A stretch of DNA of 64,000 bases from the NCBI RefSeq assembly GCF_000004195.4, contig NC_030679.2:27145712-27209711 (forward strand), in the 5' to 3' direction. The translations under genes and the position numbers were made by a program. Below the pieces are notes generated by a model, which did not search any database, was not told the origin of the DNA, and worked only from the letters and a program-made list of their open reading frames with translations. This document shows, piece by piece, positions 12,521-26,099 of this stretch. Origin of the DNA: Xenopus tropicalis. Lineage: Eukaryota > Chordata > Amphibia > Anura > Pipidae. The first letter of the stretch is position 1; each line of letters opens with the position of its first letter.

Positions 12521-13154
12521 CAGAGTAGTTTTAAATGCTGTTTTTTTTGAGAATTTAGATCACCTTTAAAATATCACACATGGTCAATCATCCTATATTA
12601 CTGTTAACTGTTTTGACATTAATGTAATGCTTTTTTTTTTTGAATTACACTTATGTTTATGCTTATGGTTATATATTGCTGTTAAGTAAATAGCCAGCCT
12701 GAAGGAGGTTTCATTTTTTATGCCTTAAGCTCCGCTGTGTAAAAAAAAATCACAATTACAAGAAATGAAAAAAAGAAAAGAAAAATCACGCACACACAAA
12801 TATCAACAGCGCTTGTTGCATGTAGATACTTTGTGTGAATAGCTAGATGCACATATTAATATTGTTCTACTCCCTCCCATTCATTTTTTGTCTTTTTGTA
12901 TACACAAAATACCCTTTAAAGTGAAAAAAAAAAACCAAAAACTTTCTACAGCAGAAAACGTAAACCCTTTGTCTTACAAAAAATTAGATCATTTATTAAT
13001 ATATATAGCTAGAGAAACTTCTACTGATAAATAGATTCAAATTAATGTTATAATAAAAATATATACAAATGATTTTTTTTAATATTGCATTATTTTAAAT
13101 GATTTTGTGATGAAAAAATTCAACCTACATAGATATTTGTTGCAACCTCTCGTT
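12521..13154. other. Spacer before exon 2
   Basis: A-rich with several poly-A runs; nothing coding. Confidence 0.7.
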
Positions 13155-13173
13155 CCAACACAAGATGTCAGTA
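13155..13173 (+). promoter_or_regulatory. CTCF-like promoter element, exon 2
   Basis: CCAACACAAGATGTCAGTA about 180 bp before the ATG at 13352; identical to the element before exon 1. Confidence 0.75.
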
Positions 13174-13226
13174 TCTGCCTACTGTATTTCAAGAAAGACG
13201 CAGACAGATTTTTCTCCCAGTAAATC

Positions 13227-13243
13227 AGCCATATTGTTGCTGG
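13227..13243 (+). promoter_or_regulatory. YY1-like promoter block, exon 2
   Basis: AGCCATATTGTTGCTGG, one base different from the common block, about 55 bp after the CTCF-like element. Confidence 0.55.
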
Positions 13244-13351
13244 ATTTTACAATTGTGGATATTTCCTTTTTAATCTCTTCATGAATCAAGATTTTTTTGC
13301 AGGTTGTTGAATTGTACATAGCATCACATACTCTCTGAGTGACTCTAGGAA

Positions 13352-15721
13352 ATGCTTACCTTTAAACCAGATGTTCTGGTGATGATCCAGGCTGTTTATA
13401 TCTTCTTAATGCAAATGGCTTGGGATCAGGTCCTTTGTCAGCTTCATTACAGCATCCATGAGGAATCCAAACACGGAACCTTTGTTGGAAGGATTGCACA
13501 GGATCTGGGTCTGGAGATCAGGGAGATTAATTCCAGAATGCTAAGGATCATTTCCAAAGACCAGAAAGAATATTTTCAGGTAAATCTGCAAAATGGCATT
13601 TTATTTGTTAAACATGCAATAGACAGAGAAGAGCTGTGTCCAAATTTACCTATTTGCATTGTATCCATTCAAGTTATTGTTGATAAACCTGTTCAAATGC
13701 ACCGTGTGGATGTGGAGATAGAGGATATAAATGATAATTATCCAGTCTTCTCTGCCAGTCAATACGCAATTTCAATAGCAGAATCAAAGCAACCAGGATC
13801 TCGTTTCCCACTAGAGGGAGCAGTTGATGCTGATATTGGAACAAATTCTGTTACAAACTATGAACTCAGTTCAAATGAATATTTTATTTTAGAGTTTCCA
13901 AAGTTTGTTCATCAGATTAGATCAATACAACTTGTTCTCAAAAAATCACTTGACAGAGAGAAAATAAGTTTGCACAATTTGACTCTCACAGCCTTTGATG
14001 GTGGAAAACCTAAACTAAGCAGCTCTACTCAGCTTATTATCAATGTTGAAGATGTGAATGACAACTCCCCAACATTTAATCAATCATTTTACCAATGCAG
14101 TGTTGCAGAAAATGCTCCTAAAGGGACATTAGTGACAAGGCTGAATGCAAGTGACTTGGATCAGGGTAAGAATATGGAAATATTGTATGAATTTAGTAAA
14201 CTGGTCCCATTACAAATGTTGTCAATATTTAGTCTAGACAAGTATACTGGAGAAATTTATGTAAACGGTGAACTTGACTATGAAAAAAACAGTGTTTATG
14301 AAATCCATGTTGATGCTTTTGATAATGGTGAACCCCCTTTGACTGGACACTGTCAACTTTTAGTCACAGTTATAGACCTGAATGACAATGCTCCTGAGAT
14401 GTCATTGACTTCTCTTTCTTTGCCTGTTCCTGAAGATGCAACTCAAGGATCAATTGTTGCGATCATTAGTGTCCATGATCAAGACTCTGGGGTCAATGGA
14501 AGAGTGAACTGCTACAGTTTTCCACCCTCTCCATTTAAAATAAACCCTGCATTCACTGGAGATTTTTCACTAATACTTAATGCACCTTTAGACCGAGAAA
14601 ATAAATCAGAATATCAAGTTGTGATTACTGCTAAAGATGAAGGCTCCCCTGCACTTTCTACCTCAATGACAATCCAAATTGAAGTCAGTGATGTGAATGA
14701 CAATGCACCCCTATTTCAACAACCTGCTCATACTATTTTTATAAAGGAAAATAATCCACCAGGTTCTCATGTCTACACAGTATCTGCCTCTGATTCAGAT
14801 ACTGGCCAGAATTCCTTCATAACATACTCACTCACTGAGAGCTTCATAGAAGGGGTCCCTGTTTCCTCCTATATTGCCATCAACCCAGAAAATGGAAATC
14901 TGTTTGCTTTGTTACCATTTGATCATGAAGAAGTTACATATTTCCAGTGTCACATAAAAGCCACGGATGCAGGACTTCCTCCACTGAACTCTAGTCTGAT
15001 ACTAAATATTTTTATTGTAGATGTAAATGATAATCCACCAGTGTTTACATCAGATTACTCTAACAGTGCATCGGCAATATCAGTAACAGCACACAAGTCA
15101 GCGCAACCAGGTCACCTGATAGCTAAGCTTAATGCCGTTGATTTGGATTCTGGGTACAATGCATGGGTGTCTTATAAAATTAAAAATGTAGCCGGAAATT
15201 CCCCATTTTCTATATCTCAGCATGCTGGAGAAATAAGACTGACTCGGCCTATAACAGAAGCAGAAGGAGATGCGTTCAGACTGTTTGTGGTGGCTGAGGA
15301 CCATGGAGAACCTGCAATGACAGCACTGACTCAAATCATTATCTCTATTAAGGATTCTGGTGAAGACACCAAGATAGTTCATCATCATTCAAGAGGAATC
15401 AGTGATGAATTTTCTGATGCAAATGTCTACTTAGTTGTAGCTATTTGCTCCATTTCCAGTATTTTTCTCATAACACTTATCACCTTCACTGTTTTAAGAT
15501 GGCAAAAATATAGGGATGAGGTCAGTCAACTGAGAGAAAATTACAGGATTTGCTCGAACACAGTAGGTAGCTGGGTGTATTCGCAAAGCCAGTACAAGTT
15601 CTACTCAAATTCTCTTCAGGCAAAGAATGATTTAATAGTCTTTACTCCAAATGGAGCTCAGTTTCCACAGACAGAAGAAGCCACATCCCAACAAGGTGCT
15701 ATTTCTTACTCAGCCCATCAG
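13352..15721 (+). CDS. Protocadherin alpha variable exon (2nd)
   Basis: Single exon of 790 codons up to the donor CAG|GTGAGA, phase 0. Signal peptide about 1-29 (hydrophobic VLVMIQAVYIFLMQM), EC1 from QLHYSIHEES, DxNDN linkers near 125, 234, 342, 447 and 557, membrane span about 690-714, and an alpha-type tail with VGSWVYSQSQYKFYSNS. The EC1/EC2 text (NLPICIVSIQV, SIAESKQPGSRFPLE) groups it with the exon at 34963 rather than with its immediate neighbours, so two subtypes alternate along the cluster. The product is an adhesion receptor; family knowledge says one or a few alpha exons are chosen per neuron by promoter choice. The ORF reads past the donor to 15742, but that extension is intronic. 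The start ATG is aligned with the sister exons. Confidence 0.93.
13808..13823 (+). promoter_or_regulatory. Exonic CTCF-like site, exon 2
   Basis: CCACTAGAGGGAGCAG, same codons and orientation as in exon 1. Confidence 0.6.
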
Positions 15722-16167
15722 GTGAGATGGTCATATTTTTAATTCAAATACATAGGTTGTGATTGCTGGTTTTTTTTTTTTTTTATAACATATTGCTGAA
15801 CTTTGTGATCATTTAAGCTAATAAATATAGCAAGAATTAATTTTCAAGTCCATTGTACCACAGTGTTTCTAAAAAAGTAGTGTGTGATAAGAAGTATACC
15901 GTGATATGCTCTGAACATTCTCTGCACTACTCTGGGCAGTTAAAACATGACGTCTCTCTACATAACCTGGTGAGAACAAGAAACTTCGTATATAAAAGTG
16001 CTGCTAAGCTAAATGTCGGTTAGGTTGGTATTTATTAGTAGTGTAAAGGTAAATAAGACATTGCTTCAGGGTGGCAAGTGTCTCTCTTTATCAGACTTTA
16101 AAATTGATTACTAGCAAGTTGATACTACAAGCTTTTTTGATAGCAAATATAAAACTGAAAGCAAATT
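15722..16167. other. Intron/spacer after exon 2
   Basis: Splice donor GTGAGA then AT-rich spacer; no gene seen. Confidence 0.7.
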
Positions 16168-16299
16168 ACTTAATTACATCCAATATTGACGTGCAAGTGA
16201 ATCACCAGGTAAAATTCTGCCCAAAATGATTACATGGCTATAATAGTAGCTGAAGCAGAGTCACACATAAACATACTGTAGTTATATATAATAATTTAG

Positions 16300-17190
16300 G
16301 TTGAGAAAAGTCACACATCCATCAAGTTCAAGCTTTTATGGCTATATGTAACCGGTATAACTGCTAGGCTATCCAGAGGAAGGCAAAAATCCTCATCTAA
16401 AGTTTCTCCAATTTACCTCAGAGTGGGGAAAAATACTTCCTGTCTCCAAGATGCTAATTGAACCATTTCCTGGATCAGCTTTGCATTAAAAATTTAGTTT
16501 TGTAACTTTAGAGTCAAAAGGATAATCTGTAAGTATTGGCATATACCTACTTCTGAGAGTTAATAATTCTAACTTTAACTCACAAATTTATACTGTTGAA
16601 ATTGTACATGGCTTAATACATTGTTTATATTATCTTGGGACATTGCTTTGCTTACTTTTCCTATACATTTATTGAGAATCCATCATTTTTTTGAATAATT
16701 TTTATAGTATATAGTGCAGTTTACATTTTGTTAATTTATTTAGTTAAATGAGTTTATTGTGCTCTATAAAATTCTACCAGTTGCTCCTGACTAAGTGTAG
16801 TATTTTAACCTCTACTACTGTATATCTAGAAACCATCCGGTTGGGGATCCACTGTTCATTTTAGATTTGTAACACATAAAATGTTTCACAAATTCCATTT
16901 TTTTAAGTTGCCTAGATGATTTAAGAAGCATACATGTAGTATTTAGAGTTACATATGGATACTACACAGCTCCCAGGTTTTGTGATAGATTATAGCATTG
17001 AAATAATAATATAGCTAATATAGGGGGTCAGTGATCTCAAGCAATAATCCATTAGGTATATAAGCTGAACTTAGTGAGCAAAAAATATATATAGTATTCA
17101 AGGCTTTTGTGATGTATTGTGTGTGCTGGGTTTTCTTGGAAGAATTGAACTTGATGGTTTTTTTTCAACCCTATGTAACTATGTAGGAAA
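16300..17190. repeat. Possible dispersed element with inverted ends
   Basis: CCATCAAGTTCAA at 16319-16331 and TTGAACTTGATGG at 17145-17157 are exact inverted copies. The first end is also kept in unit B (about 23.73 kb), the second is not. Confidence 0.4.
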
Positions 17191-19404
17191 AATAAAAGAA
17201 TAGTATAATTATAGACCTAGTTGGCTACATACTGTTTATATCATTATTAAGTGCCTTTTTTTAGTATCATCTAATTTGATTCCATATGTGCATTCATTAA
17301 CAATGTATTGATATGATAATGTGGTTAGGCAGTTTGATTTTGATGTAACTGTATGAGCGCTACTACCCATACCCTGAGTAACTAGCTTGCATGATCACAT
17401 GGGATTCTGCATGAGAGTGCATTAGAAGAAGGGACTGTAAATGTATATACTGTACCTGTAAGTATAATATTTTACACAGTTTGAAAAGACACTCAAAATT
17501 GTATTTTTTAAATTAATAAATGGAATATTTTTATTACAATACTAACATTGCCTTGCATAGAATGTAATATCGGTAACTGTTACCTGAAATTGATGTAAAA
17601 ATATACATATTGTAATATAATAATGATTTATGCAACACTATAACTTGATTATTTATAAGTTTTTATAGTTCACATTCTACTTGACAAGCTAATGGAAGAG
17701 ACTAGTAACTTGATCAGTGGGGTTCTTTTTATGGTTAGAAGCTTGAGCACAGGAAGCATAAATAAGCACCATACTTCCAAAATGTGTAGTTGTTATAAAG
17801 TAAATAAAATTCACATTACTTCTTAAAAATAAGATATTATTTACATGATTATGTAAAAAAAAAACCTTTACCGCTACTGAACATATTAACATAACATTTT
17901 AAGTAACTATAACTCAATGGACCTTCAGCAGTTCCACTAGTGCCAAAGAGTGGTCTGTTTGAAGCCTTAGATCACAAAGCTTTCTTGTATATTAGCCAAT
18001 TAGTATTGATGTGAAGTTATGTTTGTGTAGGAGTACTAATGCAAATGTCATCGTTTGACCACATTATGTTGCATCTTATCATTTCTCTTAATTTATTGCC
18101 TCCTTGTCTATAACAAGACATTATTAGTGAAGTATTCTTCCTGATTATCTGCTGCCTGTCCTGAATTGTGTTTTCTTTGTGCTGTTTTTGCTTGCACCTC
18201 CACAGACTTTTTATTAAAACCTCCCATATTTGTCCTATCCTATAGGTTTTCAGCTGGCGCATCAGACTAGGTATAATCAGTTTATTTAAATTGGGCAGTT
18301 AAAAGAAAGGCAGGCTGTTGCACAGTCACCATAAAACTGGATGGGGATTTTTCTGCAGCTTGTCTAATGAGTCCCCTAAGACAGACAACTTTATTTTTTA
18401 ATGATGGAAATGTATTATTCATTTCATGTCTTATCCAAGCAATCATGTGCATAAATATGACATTATTATATGTTAGCATATCATTTTTTTGTGTTTCTTA
18501 ATTATAAATGAATGAATTAAATATAGATTAACTTTACTAAAATAGAACATTATTCTGTGATGTTAAGACAACTGAGCAATAATTCCCTATAAATGTTGAA
18601 CTTAATCAGTAATTAAAGGCAAAACATTATTTGCTTCACTACTAATATACCACAGAACTAATTATTGCTTGCAAGTAAAGTGAATTTCAATCACAATCAG
18701 TATGTTTTTTCCCATAATGTAGGCTTTTTTTCCCCAGTTGTGGCCAATGCATCAAAATTAACACAACTGTGCACACAATTGGACGCAATTGTACTAAATG
18801 TTTCCAAGTCGCTTGGCATCATTTCCAGTATTTACTGTGCACGTTTTGTGTGCACCTAGTTCTTTATATGCAAGTGTGCTGGGCTTATTGACATAGGGTG
18901 TGAGAGGAGTCCTGGAGCTACTGCATGGTCCGGAGGTGGCAGTAGCTGCCCAGCATTAATAGGAAGGAACAAGGAACCGGGAGGCAGGAAGGACTGAGTG
19001 GCACCAAGCCCAACTATATGGACATGCAAAGAGCACATTGTGATACAAGTACCTTTAATGAATGGGGTTTAATGAGCAACTGGCTGTGGGGAAAAATGCG
19101 GGAGCACAACTTGCAGTGGCAAATAACCGCTTACATGTTTTTTGTTGGTAAACACGTGCAAAGCTATAATATTTTTTGTTTATACATAACAAAATAAAAT
19201 ATTTTATTTTCCACAAAATAAGTATCTGCACAACATAAAAAAGACACTTGCATACAAATTTAACAAAAAATGTGTTAAAAGTTTGCTATAGAGCTTGGAA
19301 TTCATAAAAATAAAATAACAAAAAATGAATAATTCATATTTCCATGTATAATTTTGGTTCAACCCTTCATAGTATCAACCCCAAGATGCAAACACAATAA
19401 TGAT
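17191..19404. other. Spacer before exon 3
   Basis: Largely paralogous to 24820-26095; no coding or RNA gene recognised in either copy. Confidence 0.7.
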
Positions 19405-19724
19405 ACAGGTGTAGGATCCATCATCCAGAAACACATTATCCAGAATGCAAATTACAAGAAAGCCATATCTTATGGACTCTATTTTAAGCAAATAATTGAC
19501 ATTAATAAAAATGATTTTCATTTTCTCTGTAATAATAAAACAGTACTTTGAACTTGATAACAGCTAAGATATAATTACCCCTTATAAGAGGTAAAACAAT
19601 CCTATTGGGTTTATTTAATGTTTAAATTGATTTTTAGCAGACTTAAGGCACGGAGATCCAAATTAAAGAAAGATCTCTTATCTGGAAAGCCCCAGGTCCT
19701 GAACATTCTGGCTAACAGATCAGA
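19405..19724. mobile_element. MITE (ACAGGTATGGGATCC family)
   Basis: Same family, diverged: ACAGGTGTAGGATCC, AACAGCTAAGATATAATTA and CATTCTGGCTAACAGATC. Present only in duplication unit A. Confidence 0.8.
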
Positions 19725-19815
19725 TACTTAGATATACAGTAAGTACTAATTTCACTACAATGCTAGTTTTTATGATGAAAATATTTTCCCAAAGAACTAC
19801 ATGCAACATTTAATT

Positions 19816-19834
19816 CTAACACAAGATGTCAGTA
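19816..19834 (+). promoter_or_regulatory. CTCF-like promoter element, exon 3
   Basis: CTAACACAAGATGTCAGTA about 173 bp before the preferred ATG at 20007. The spacing supports that ATG over the one at 19980. Confidence 0.75.
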
Positions 19835-19892
19835 TCTGCCTTTGGAATCTTTTGAACGCTAGAGATACTGTTTTTCTTTTTGCTGGTGAATC

Positions 19893-19909
19893 AGCCATAT
19901 TGCTGCTGG
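19893..19909 (+). promoter_or_regulatory. YY1-like promoter block, exon 3
   Basis: AGCCATATTGCTGCTGG, the common form of the block, between the CTCF-like element and the ATG. Confidence 0.55.
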
Positions 19910-20006
19910 ATCAAGGATGAAATTGTGGATGTTTCCCTTTTAATCTCTACATAACTAAAGATAATTTGGATGTGTTTATATGAAGCATCACATACCATCT
20001 AAGGAA

Positions 20007-22367
20007 ATGTTTACCTTTAAACTGGATGTTTTGGTGATAATCCAGGCTGCATATATCTTCCTAATGCAAATGGAGGTCTTCTGTCAGCTTCATTACAGCA
20101 TCCCTGAGGAATCCAAACACGGAACCTTTGTTGGAAGGATTGCACAGGATCTTGGTCTGGATATCAGTGAGATTAATTCCAGGATGCTAAGGGTTCTCTC
20201 TGTGGACCAGAAAGAATATTTTCAGGTAAATCTGCAAAATGGCATTTTATTTGTTAAACATGCAATAGACAGAGAAGAGCTGTGTCCAGATTTACCTCTT
20301 TGTATTGTATCCATTCAAATTATTGTTGATAAACCTGTTCAAATACACCGTGTGGATGTGGAGATAGAGGATATAAATGATAATTATCCAGTGTTCCCTT
20401 CCAGTCGATATTCTATTTCTGTGCCAGAATCAAGGCTGCCAGGGACACGATTTCCACTAGAGGGAGCAGTTGATGCTGATATTGGAACAAATTCTATTAC
20501 AAACTATGAACTCAGTGCAAATGATTATTTTACTCTAGAACTTCCAAAATTTATTTACCAGATTAAATCAATACAACTTGTTCTGAAAAAATCACTTGAC
20601 AGAGAAAAAATAAGTGTGCACAATTTGACACTCACAGCATTTGATGGTGGAAAACCCAAACTAAGTGGATCCACACAACTTATTATCAACGTTGAGGATG
20701 TAAATGATAATCCACCTGTATTTAATCAGTCAGTTTACCAATGCAGCATCACTGAAAATGCTCCTAAGGGAACTTTAGTGACAAAGGTTATTGCTACAGA
20801 CCTGGATCTGGGTAAAAATGGGGAAATATCATATGAATTCAGCAAACTGGTTCCGGAAAGAGTGTTGTCATTATTTAGTCTAGACAAGTACACAGGGGAA
20901 GTTTGGGTGAAAGGTGAACTTGACTATGAAAAGAGCAATGCTTATGAAATTCACATTGATGCTTTTGACAATGATGAACCCCCCTTGGTTGGGCACTGCC
21001 AACTTCTAGTTTCAGTTGTAGACCTGAATGACAATGCTCCTGAGATGACAGTGACTTCTCTTTCTTTGCCTGTTCCTGAAGATGCAACACCAGGAACCAT
21101 TGTTGCAATTATTAGAGTCCGTGACAGAGACTCTGGGAACAACGGAAAAGTGAACTGCTACTGCTCAACACCCAAGCTCTTTAAAATAAATCCTGCATTC
21201 AGTGGTGATTTTTCTCTTGTAGTTAACTCACCTTTGGATCGAGAAAAAAAATCAGAATATCAAGTTGTGATCACTGCTAGAGATGAAGGTTATCCATCCC
21301 TCTCAGTCTCAATGACAATCAATGTTGAGGTCAGTGATGTGAATGACAATGCCCCCCTATTTCAACAATCATCTGACACAATTTTTATCAGGGAAAACAA
21401 CCCACCGGGTTCTCGTGTCTACACAGTATCTGCCTCTGATTCAGATACTGCCCAGAATTCCTTCATAACATATTCCCTCAGCGAGAGTTTCATAGATGGA
21501 ATTTCTGTTTCTTCCTACATCTCCATCAACCCAGAAAATGGAAACCTGTTTGCTTTGTTATCTTTTGACCATGAACAAGTTTCATATTTCCAATGCCATA
21601 TTAAAGCCACAGATGCAGGACTTCCACCTCTGAGTTCCAATCTCACACTAAATATTTTTATTGTAGATATAAATGATAATGCACCTCTGTTTACATCAGA
21701 TTACTCTAAGAGAGCATCGGCAATATCAGTAGCAGCACCCAAATCAGCCCAACCAGGTCACCTGGTAACTAAAGTTAATGCTATTGATTTGGATTCTGGG
21801 TACAATGCATGGATGTCTTATAAGTTTAAAAATGCAGCTGCAAATTTCCCATTTGTTATTTCTCAAAATACCGGAGAAATAAGACTGACTCGGCCCATAA
21901 CAGAAGCAGAAGGAGATGAGTTCAGACTGTTTGTGGTGGCTGAGGACCATGGAGAACCTGCAATGACAGCACTAACTCAGATCATTATCTCCATTAAGGA
22001 TTCTGGTGAAGACACCCAGATAGTTCATCATCATTCAAGAGGAATCACCGATGAATTTTCTGAAGCAAATATTTACTTAGTTGTAGCTATATGCTCAATT
22101 TCCAGCATTTTTCTTATTACACTTATAACCTTCACTGTTTTACGATGGCAAAAATATAGGGATGAGGTCAATCAACTCAGAGATAATTACAAGATCTGCT
22201 CAAACACAGTAGGTAGCTGGGTGTATTCTCAAAGCCAATATAAGTTCTACTCAAATTCACTTCAGGCAAAGAATGATTTAATAGTCTTCACTCCAAATGG
22301 AGCTCATTCTTCACAGACAGAAGGAGCTGCAATCCAGCAAGGTGCCATTGCTAACTCATCAAGCCAG
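20007..22367 (+). CDS. Protocadherin alpha variable exon (3rd)
   Basis: 787 codons from this ATG to the donor CAG|GTAAGT, phase 0. Signal peptide about 1-26 (LVIIQAAYIFLMQMEVFC), six EC repeats with DINDN/DVNDN/DLNDN linkers, membrane span (IYLVVAICSISSIFLITLITF), and a tail of alpha type. An ATG at 19980 is in frame and adds nine residues, but the ATG at 20007 matches the start of the almost identical exon at 28251. EC1 and EC2 differ from that exon at only a handful of residues, while EC3 is clearly more different. Its upstream DNA is also paralogous, so the two exons arose by tandem duplication of a unit of about 6-7 kb. Role: cell-surface homophilic recognition on neurons, inferred from family membership. 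Confidence 0.93.
20454..20469 (+). promoter_or_regulatory. Exonic CTCF-like site, exon 3
   Basis: CCACTAGAGGGAGCAG, same codons and orientation as in exon 1. Confidence 0.6.
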
Positions 22368-22973
22368 GTAAGTTGTCTTGTCACTGATTTTCTTAATTGT
22401 TATGATAAATAGTATTTTTAGTAAAATGCTAAATGTTAGTTCTATCCAGCACAGAACATCTTAGAAAAAAACTTGACAACTACAGGTAAATGCAATTAAT
22501 TGGCCATTACTTAGGGTATAAAAGCACATGGCTGTGGCACCCTGGGAAATGATGAATATGGCTAGCTCCATTCTGCTTGAGAAGCGCTATTAACGGATGC
22601 ATTTTGAAAAAAATCATGTTTTCCCATGACAGTATTACTTTAAACTTGAATGTAAATCTTTGGCATCTAAAAGTTTGCAAGGGCATGTAGAAGTCAATGA
22701 ACTGAGTTTTTTAGATTGAAAATTTGTAATAAATAAGCAAACATTTAAGTTTGCTAAAATTTCAAGTTAATTTGAACTGGAAAAAAACTTTGAAATTCCC
22801 AAGACTTGAATTTTGCTAAACAGTTGTAAGTAACACTATATGAGCAAAGCTGTTCAGTTTTTAATTATACAATTACTAAGTTGCATATGTGTATAGTATT
22901 ATACAGAACTCTTTTTGCAAAGTCATTTATGGTTATATTTGTCCTAAAATGGTATAGATATTTTCATGAATAC
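22368..22973. other. Intron/spacer after exon 3
   Basis: Splice donor GTAAGT, then AT-rich spacer; nothing recognised. Confidence 0.7.
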
Positions 22974-22976
22974 TAA

Positions 22977-23359
22977 GGGGGACATTTATTAATGTATGAA
23001 CGCTCCGAGCGTATTCTCTGCAACAATTTCATACCTTGTGACAAAATCATATTGCCGCGCCGAGTACGAAAGTTTTGGATTCATTCAAGCTTCGGTATCG
23101 TGCAGAGTGCCATTGATTCCTATGGGAGGCTTCCGAAATCATGCACAGAAGGATCAAAGTCGGAAAGGTTTTCCCACTGTTTACAATCGTTTTGGTACGA
23201 AAATTTCGTGACTTTCAGAGCGCCAATACGATATTATCGCGACCACTCCAATTTTTTCATAAGCATTTTCGTGATATTTGCGATCATCAGAAATTATCGT
23301 ATCCAATCCGAATTTTACCCATTTCGGGATTCGAACTCATGATTTGATGAATATAGCCC
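22977..23359. mobile_element. Harbinger-like MITE, complete
   Basis: Ends GGGGGACATTTATTAA and TTTGATGAATATAGCCC (imperfect inverted repeats) with TAA on both sides. A 3-bp TWA duplication is typical of PIF/Harbinger. Open frames inside are fortuitous. Confidence 0.75.
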
Positions 23360-23895
23360 TAAGAAAGTCCAGTTTCTTCACTAGATATATAACATGACCA
23401 GGATGAATAAAAACCTTCTAATACATTATCAAGTTGACATCTGATCTCAGTGAAGTGACAAATACAATTTCCCTTCAATAAATTTGATATTTTTGGTAAA
23501 ACAATAAATGCAAAATATATTTTGTTTTGCAAATTTTTCGGTGAAGCAAAACGGGACAGATTCGCTCATCACTAAAAAATTACTTAATTACATGGACATG
23601 CAAGGGAATCACCAGGTCATATTTAAAATTTCCCATTTAAATTCTGTCCAGAATAAAAATTAATGGGAGTGGAACAGAAACATACTGTAGTTACACATAG
23701 TAATTTAGGTTGAAAAAAGACACACATCCATCAAGTTCAAGCTTTTATGCCTATATGTAACCTGCCTAACTGCTAGGCTATGCAGAGGAAGGCAAAAATC
23801 CTAATCTAAAGCTTCTCCAATTTACCTCAGAGTGGGAAGAAAATCTTTCCTGTCTCCAATATGCTATTTGAACCATTCCCTGCATCAGCTTTGTA

Positions 23896-24185
23896 TAGTG
23901 ATGGGCGAAATGTTTCGCCAGGCATGGATTTGTGGCAAATTTCCACGTTTTGCCATTGGCGGATTGTTTCGTGAAACGGATGAAAACATTTGCCGCCGAA
24001 AAATGTGCTGCACGTCAAAAAAAAAAAAGAATAGCCACGGGTGACAAATGAATAGCCACGAGCGACGATAGAATAGCCGTGGGCGACATTTTCACCATTT
24101 CGAAAATTTTGCGCCGTTCGCGAATCTTTTGAGAGATTCGCAAATTTTTCGGCAAAGCCAAATGGGACAGATTTGCTCATCACTA
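23896..24185. mobile_element. hAT-type MITE (TAGTGATGRGC family)
   Basis: Ends TAGTGATGGGCGAA and TTTGCTCATCACTA are inverted repeats, flanked by the 8-bp direct repeat GCTTTGTA (23888-23895 and 24186-24193). The sister unit has the empty site near 16484 (a single GCTTTGCA). Confidence 0.9.
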
Positions 24186-26099
24186 GCTTTGTACTAAAAA
24201 TTCAGTTTTGTAACTTAAGAGTCAAAAAGATAATCTGTAAGTATTGGAATATACCTACTTCTGAGTGTTAATAATTCTAACTCACAAATTCATATTGTTG
24301 AAATCATACATGACTTGGGACATTGCTTTGCATAATTTTTTTAAGTACATTTCTTAAGAATCCATCATTTTAAAAAAATCATCTTTATAGTAGGTATATA
24401 GTGCAGTTTATATTTTGTTAATTTATTTAGTTAAATTTATTATGCTCTAGTATTTTAACCTCTACTACTGTATATCTAGAAACCAACCGGTTGGGGGTAC
24501 ATTGATATTACATTATTTCATTTTGGATTTGTAACACATACAAAATGTTTCACAAATTCCAATTTTTTTGAAGTTGCCTAGATGATTTAAGGCATACATG
24601 TAGTATTCAGAGTTACATATGGATACTACACAGCTTCCAGGTTTTGTGATAGATTATAGCAATGAAAGAAACATCTGTTGGTCAGTGATCTCAAGCAATG
24701 ATCCATTAGGTATATAAACTGAACTTAGTGATCAAAAACATCCAATATGTAGGAAAAATAAAAGAACTGTATAATTATAGACCTAGTTGGCTGCATACTG
24801 TTTTTTTTACTATCATCTAAGTTTGATTTTGATTTAACTGTATGAGCGCTATTCACCCCTCACCACTGCTGAGCATCTTAACACAAAATTTTAGGTAACT
24901 ATACCTCAATGGACCTTCAGCAGGTCCACTAGTGGCAAAGAGTTGTCTGTTTGAAGCAGGACTTAGATCACAAAGCTTTCTTGTATATTAGCCAACTTGT
25001 ATTGAAGTGAAGTCATGTTTGTGCAGGAATACTAATGCAAATGTCATTTGACCACATTATGTTGCATCTTATCATTTCTCTTCATTTCCTGCCTTCTTGT
25101 CTATAACAAAACATTAGTGAAGTTCCTGATTATCTGCTGCCTGTCTTCAATTATGATTTCTTTGCGCTGTTTTTGCTTGCACCTCTTTTTATTAAAACCT
25201 CCCATATTTCTCCTATCCTATAGGTTTTCAGCCGGCGCATTCAGAATTCAGACAACTTTATTTTTTAATGATGGAAATGTATTATTCATTTCATGTCTTA
25301 TCCAAGCAATCATGTGCATAAATATGACAGTATTATATGTTAGCATATCATACTTTTGTGTTTCTCAATTATAAATAAATTAATTAAATATAGAGTAACT
25401 TTTAATTTACTAACATAAAACATCGTTCTGTGATGTTAAGACAACTGAGCAATAATTCCCTATAAATGTTGAACTTAAAGAGTAATTAAGTAATTAAGTA
25501 ATAAAGGCAAAACATTATTTGCATCAGTACCACAAAACTACTTATTGCTTGTCGATTACAGGGCTCATTTACATCAGTAAGTAAAGTGAGCAAACAGCAA
25601 ATTTGAGCACAATCGGTATGTGTTTTTCCCATAATGCAGGTTTTTTTGCAATTGTGGCCGCCAATCAAAATTAAGCAATTGCAAGCAATTGTACTGAAAG
25701 TGTTTTTAAGTCACTGGTCATCATTTTTCAGTATTTACTGTGTGAGTGATGTATGCACCAAGTTATTTAGACGCAAGTGCATTGGGCTAATTGACACCAT
25801 GTAAATGGAACCCTGGAGCTACTGCATGGTCCAAAGGTGGAGTTAGCTGCAGGGGTTCCCCGGCAACAGTAGGTGCAGCAAGGAATGGGAGGCAGCACTG
25901 AGTCCAACTATATGGAAGTCCAAAGAGCACATTTTGATGTAAATACCTTTACTGTATGGGGTTTAATGTGCAACTGGCTGTGGGGAAAAAATGCGGGAGC
26001 ACAATAGTGCTTGCAGTGGCAAATAACCTCTTAAATGTATATTGCTGATAAACATGTAAACATCTATAGTTTTTTTATTAATACAAAAAATAAAATATA

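Larger units (their letters stand above)
16168..22400 (+). repeat. Tandem duplication unit A (with exon 3)
   Basis: Paralogous to 23580-30630 over upstream spacer, promoter and exon. Shared landmarks: CATCCATCAAGTTCAAGCTT (16317 and 23727), CCTTCAGCAGNTCCACTAGT (17921 and 24913) and the whole exon. This copy lacks the hAT MITE and Tc1 of the sister and has its own MITE at 19405-19724. Confidence 0.9.

Noticed and set aside
23827..24183. Minus-strand open frame of 118 codons
   Set aside because: Lies mostly in the hAT-type MITE at 23896-24185.
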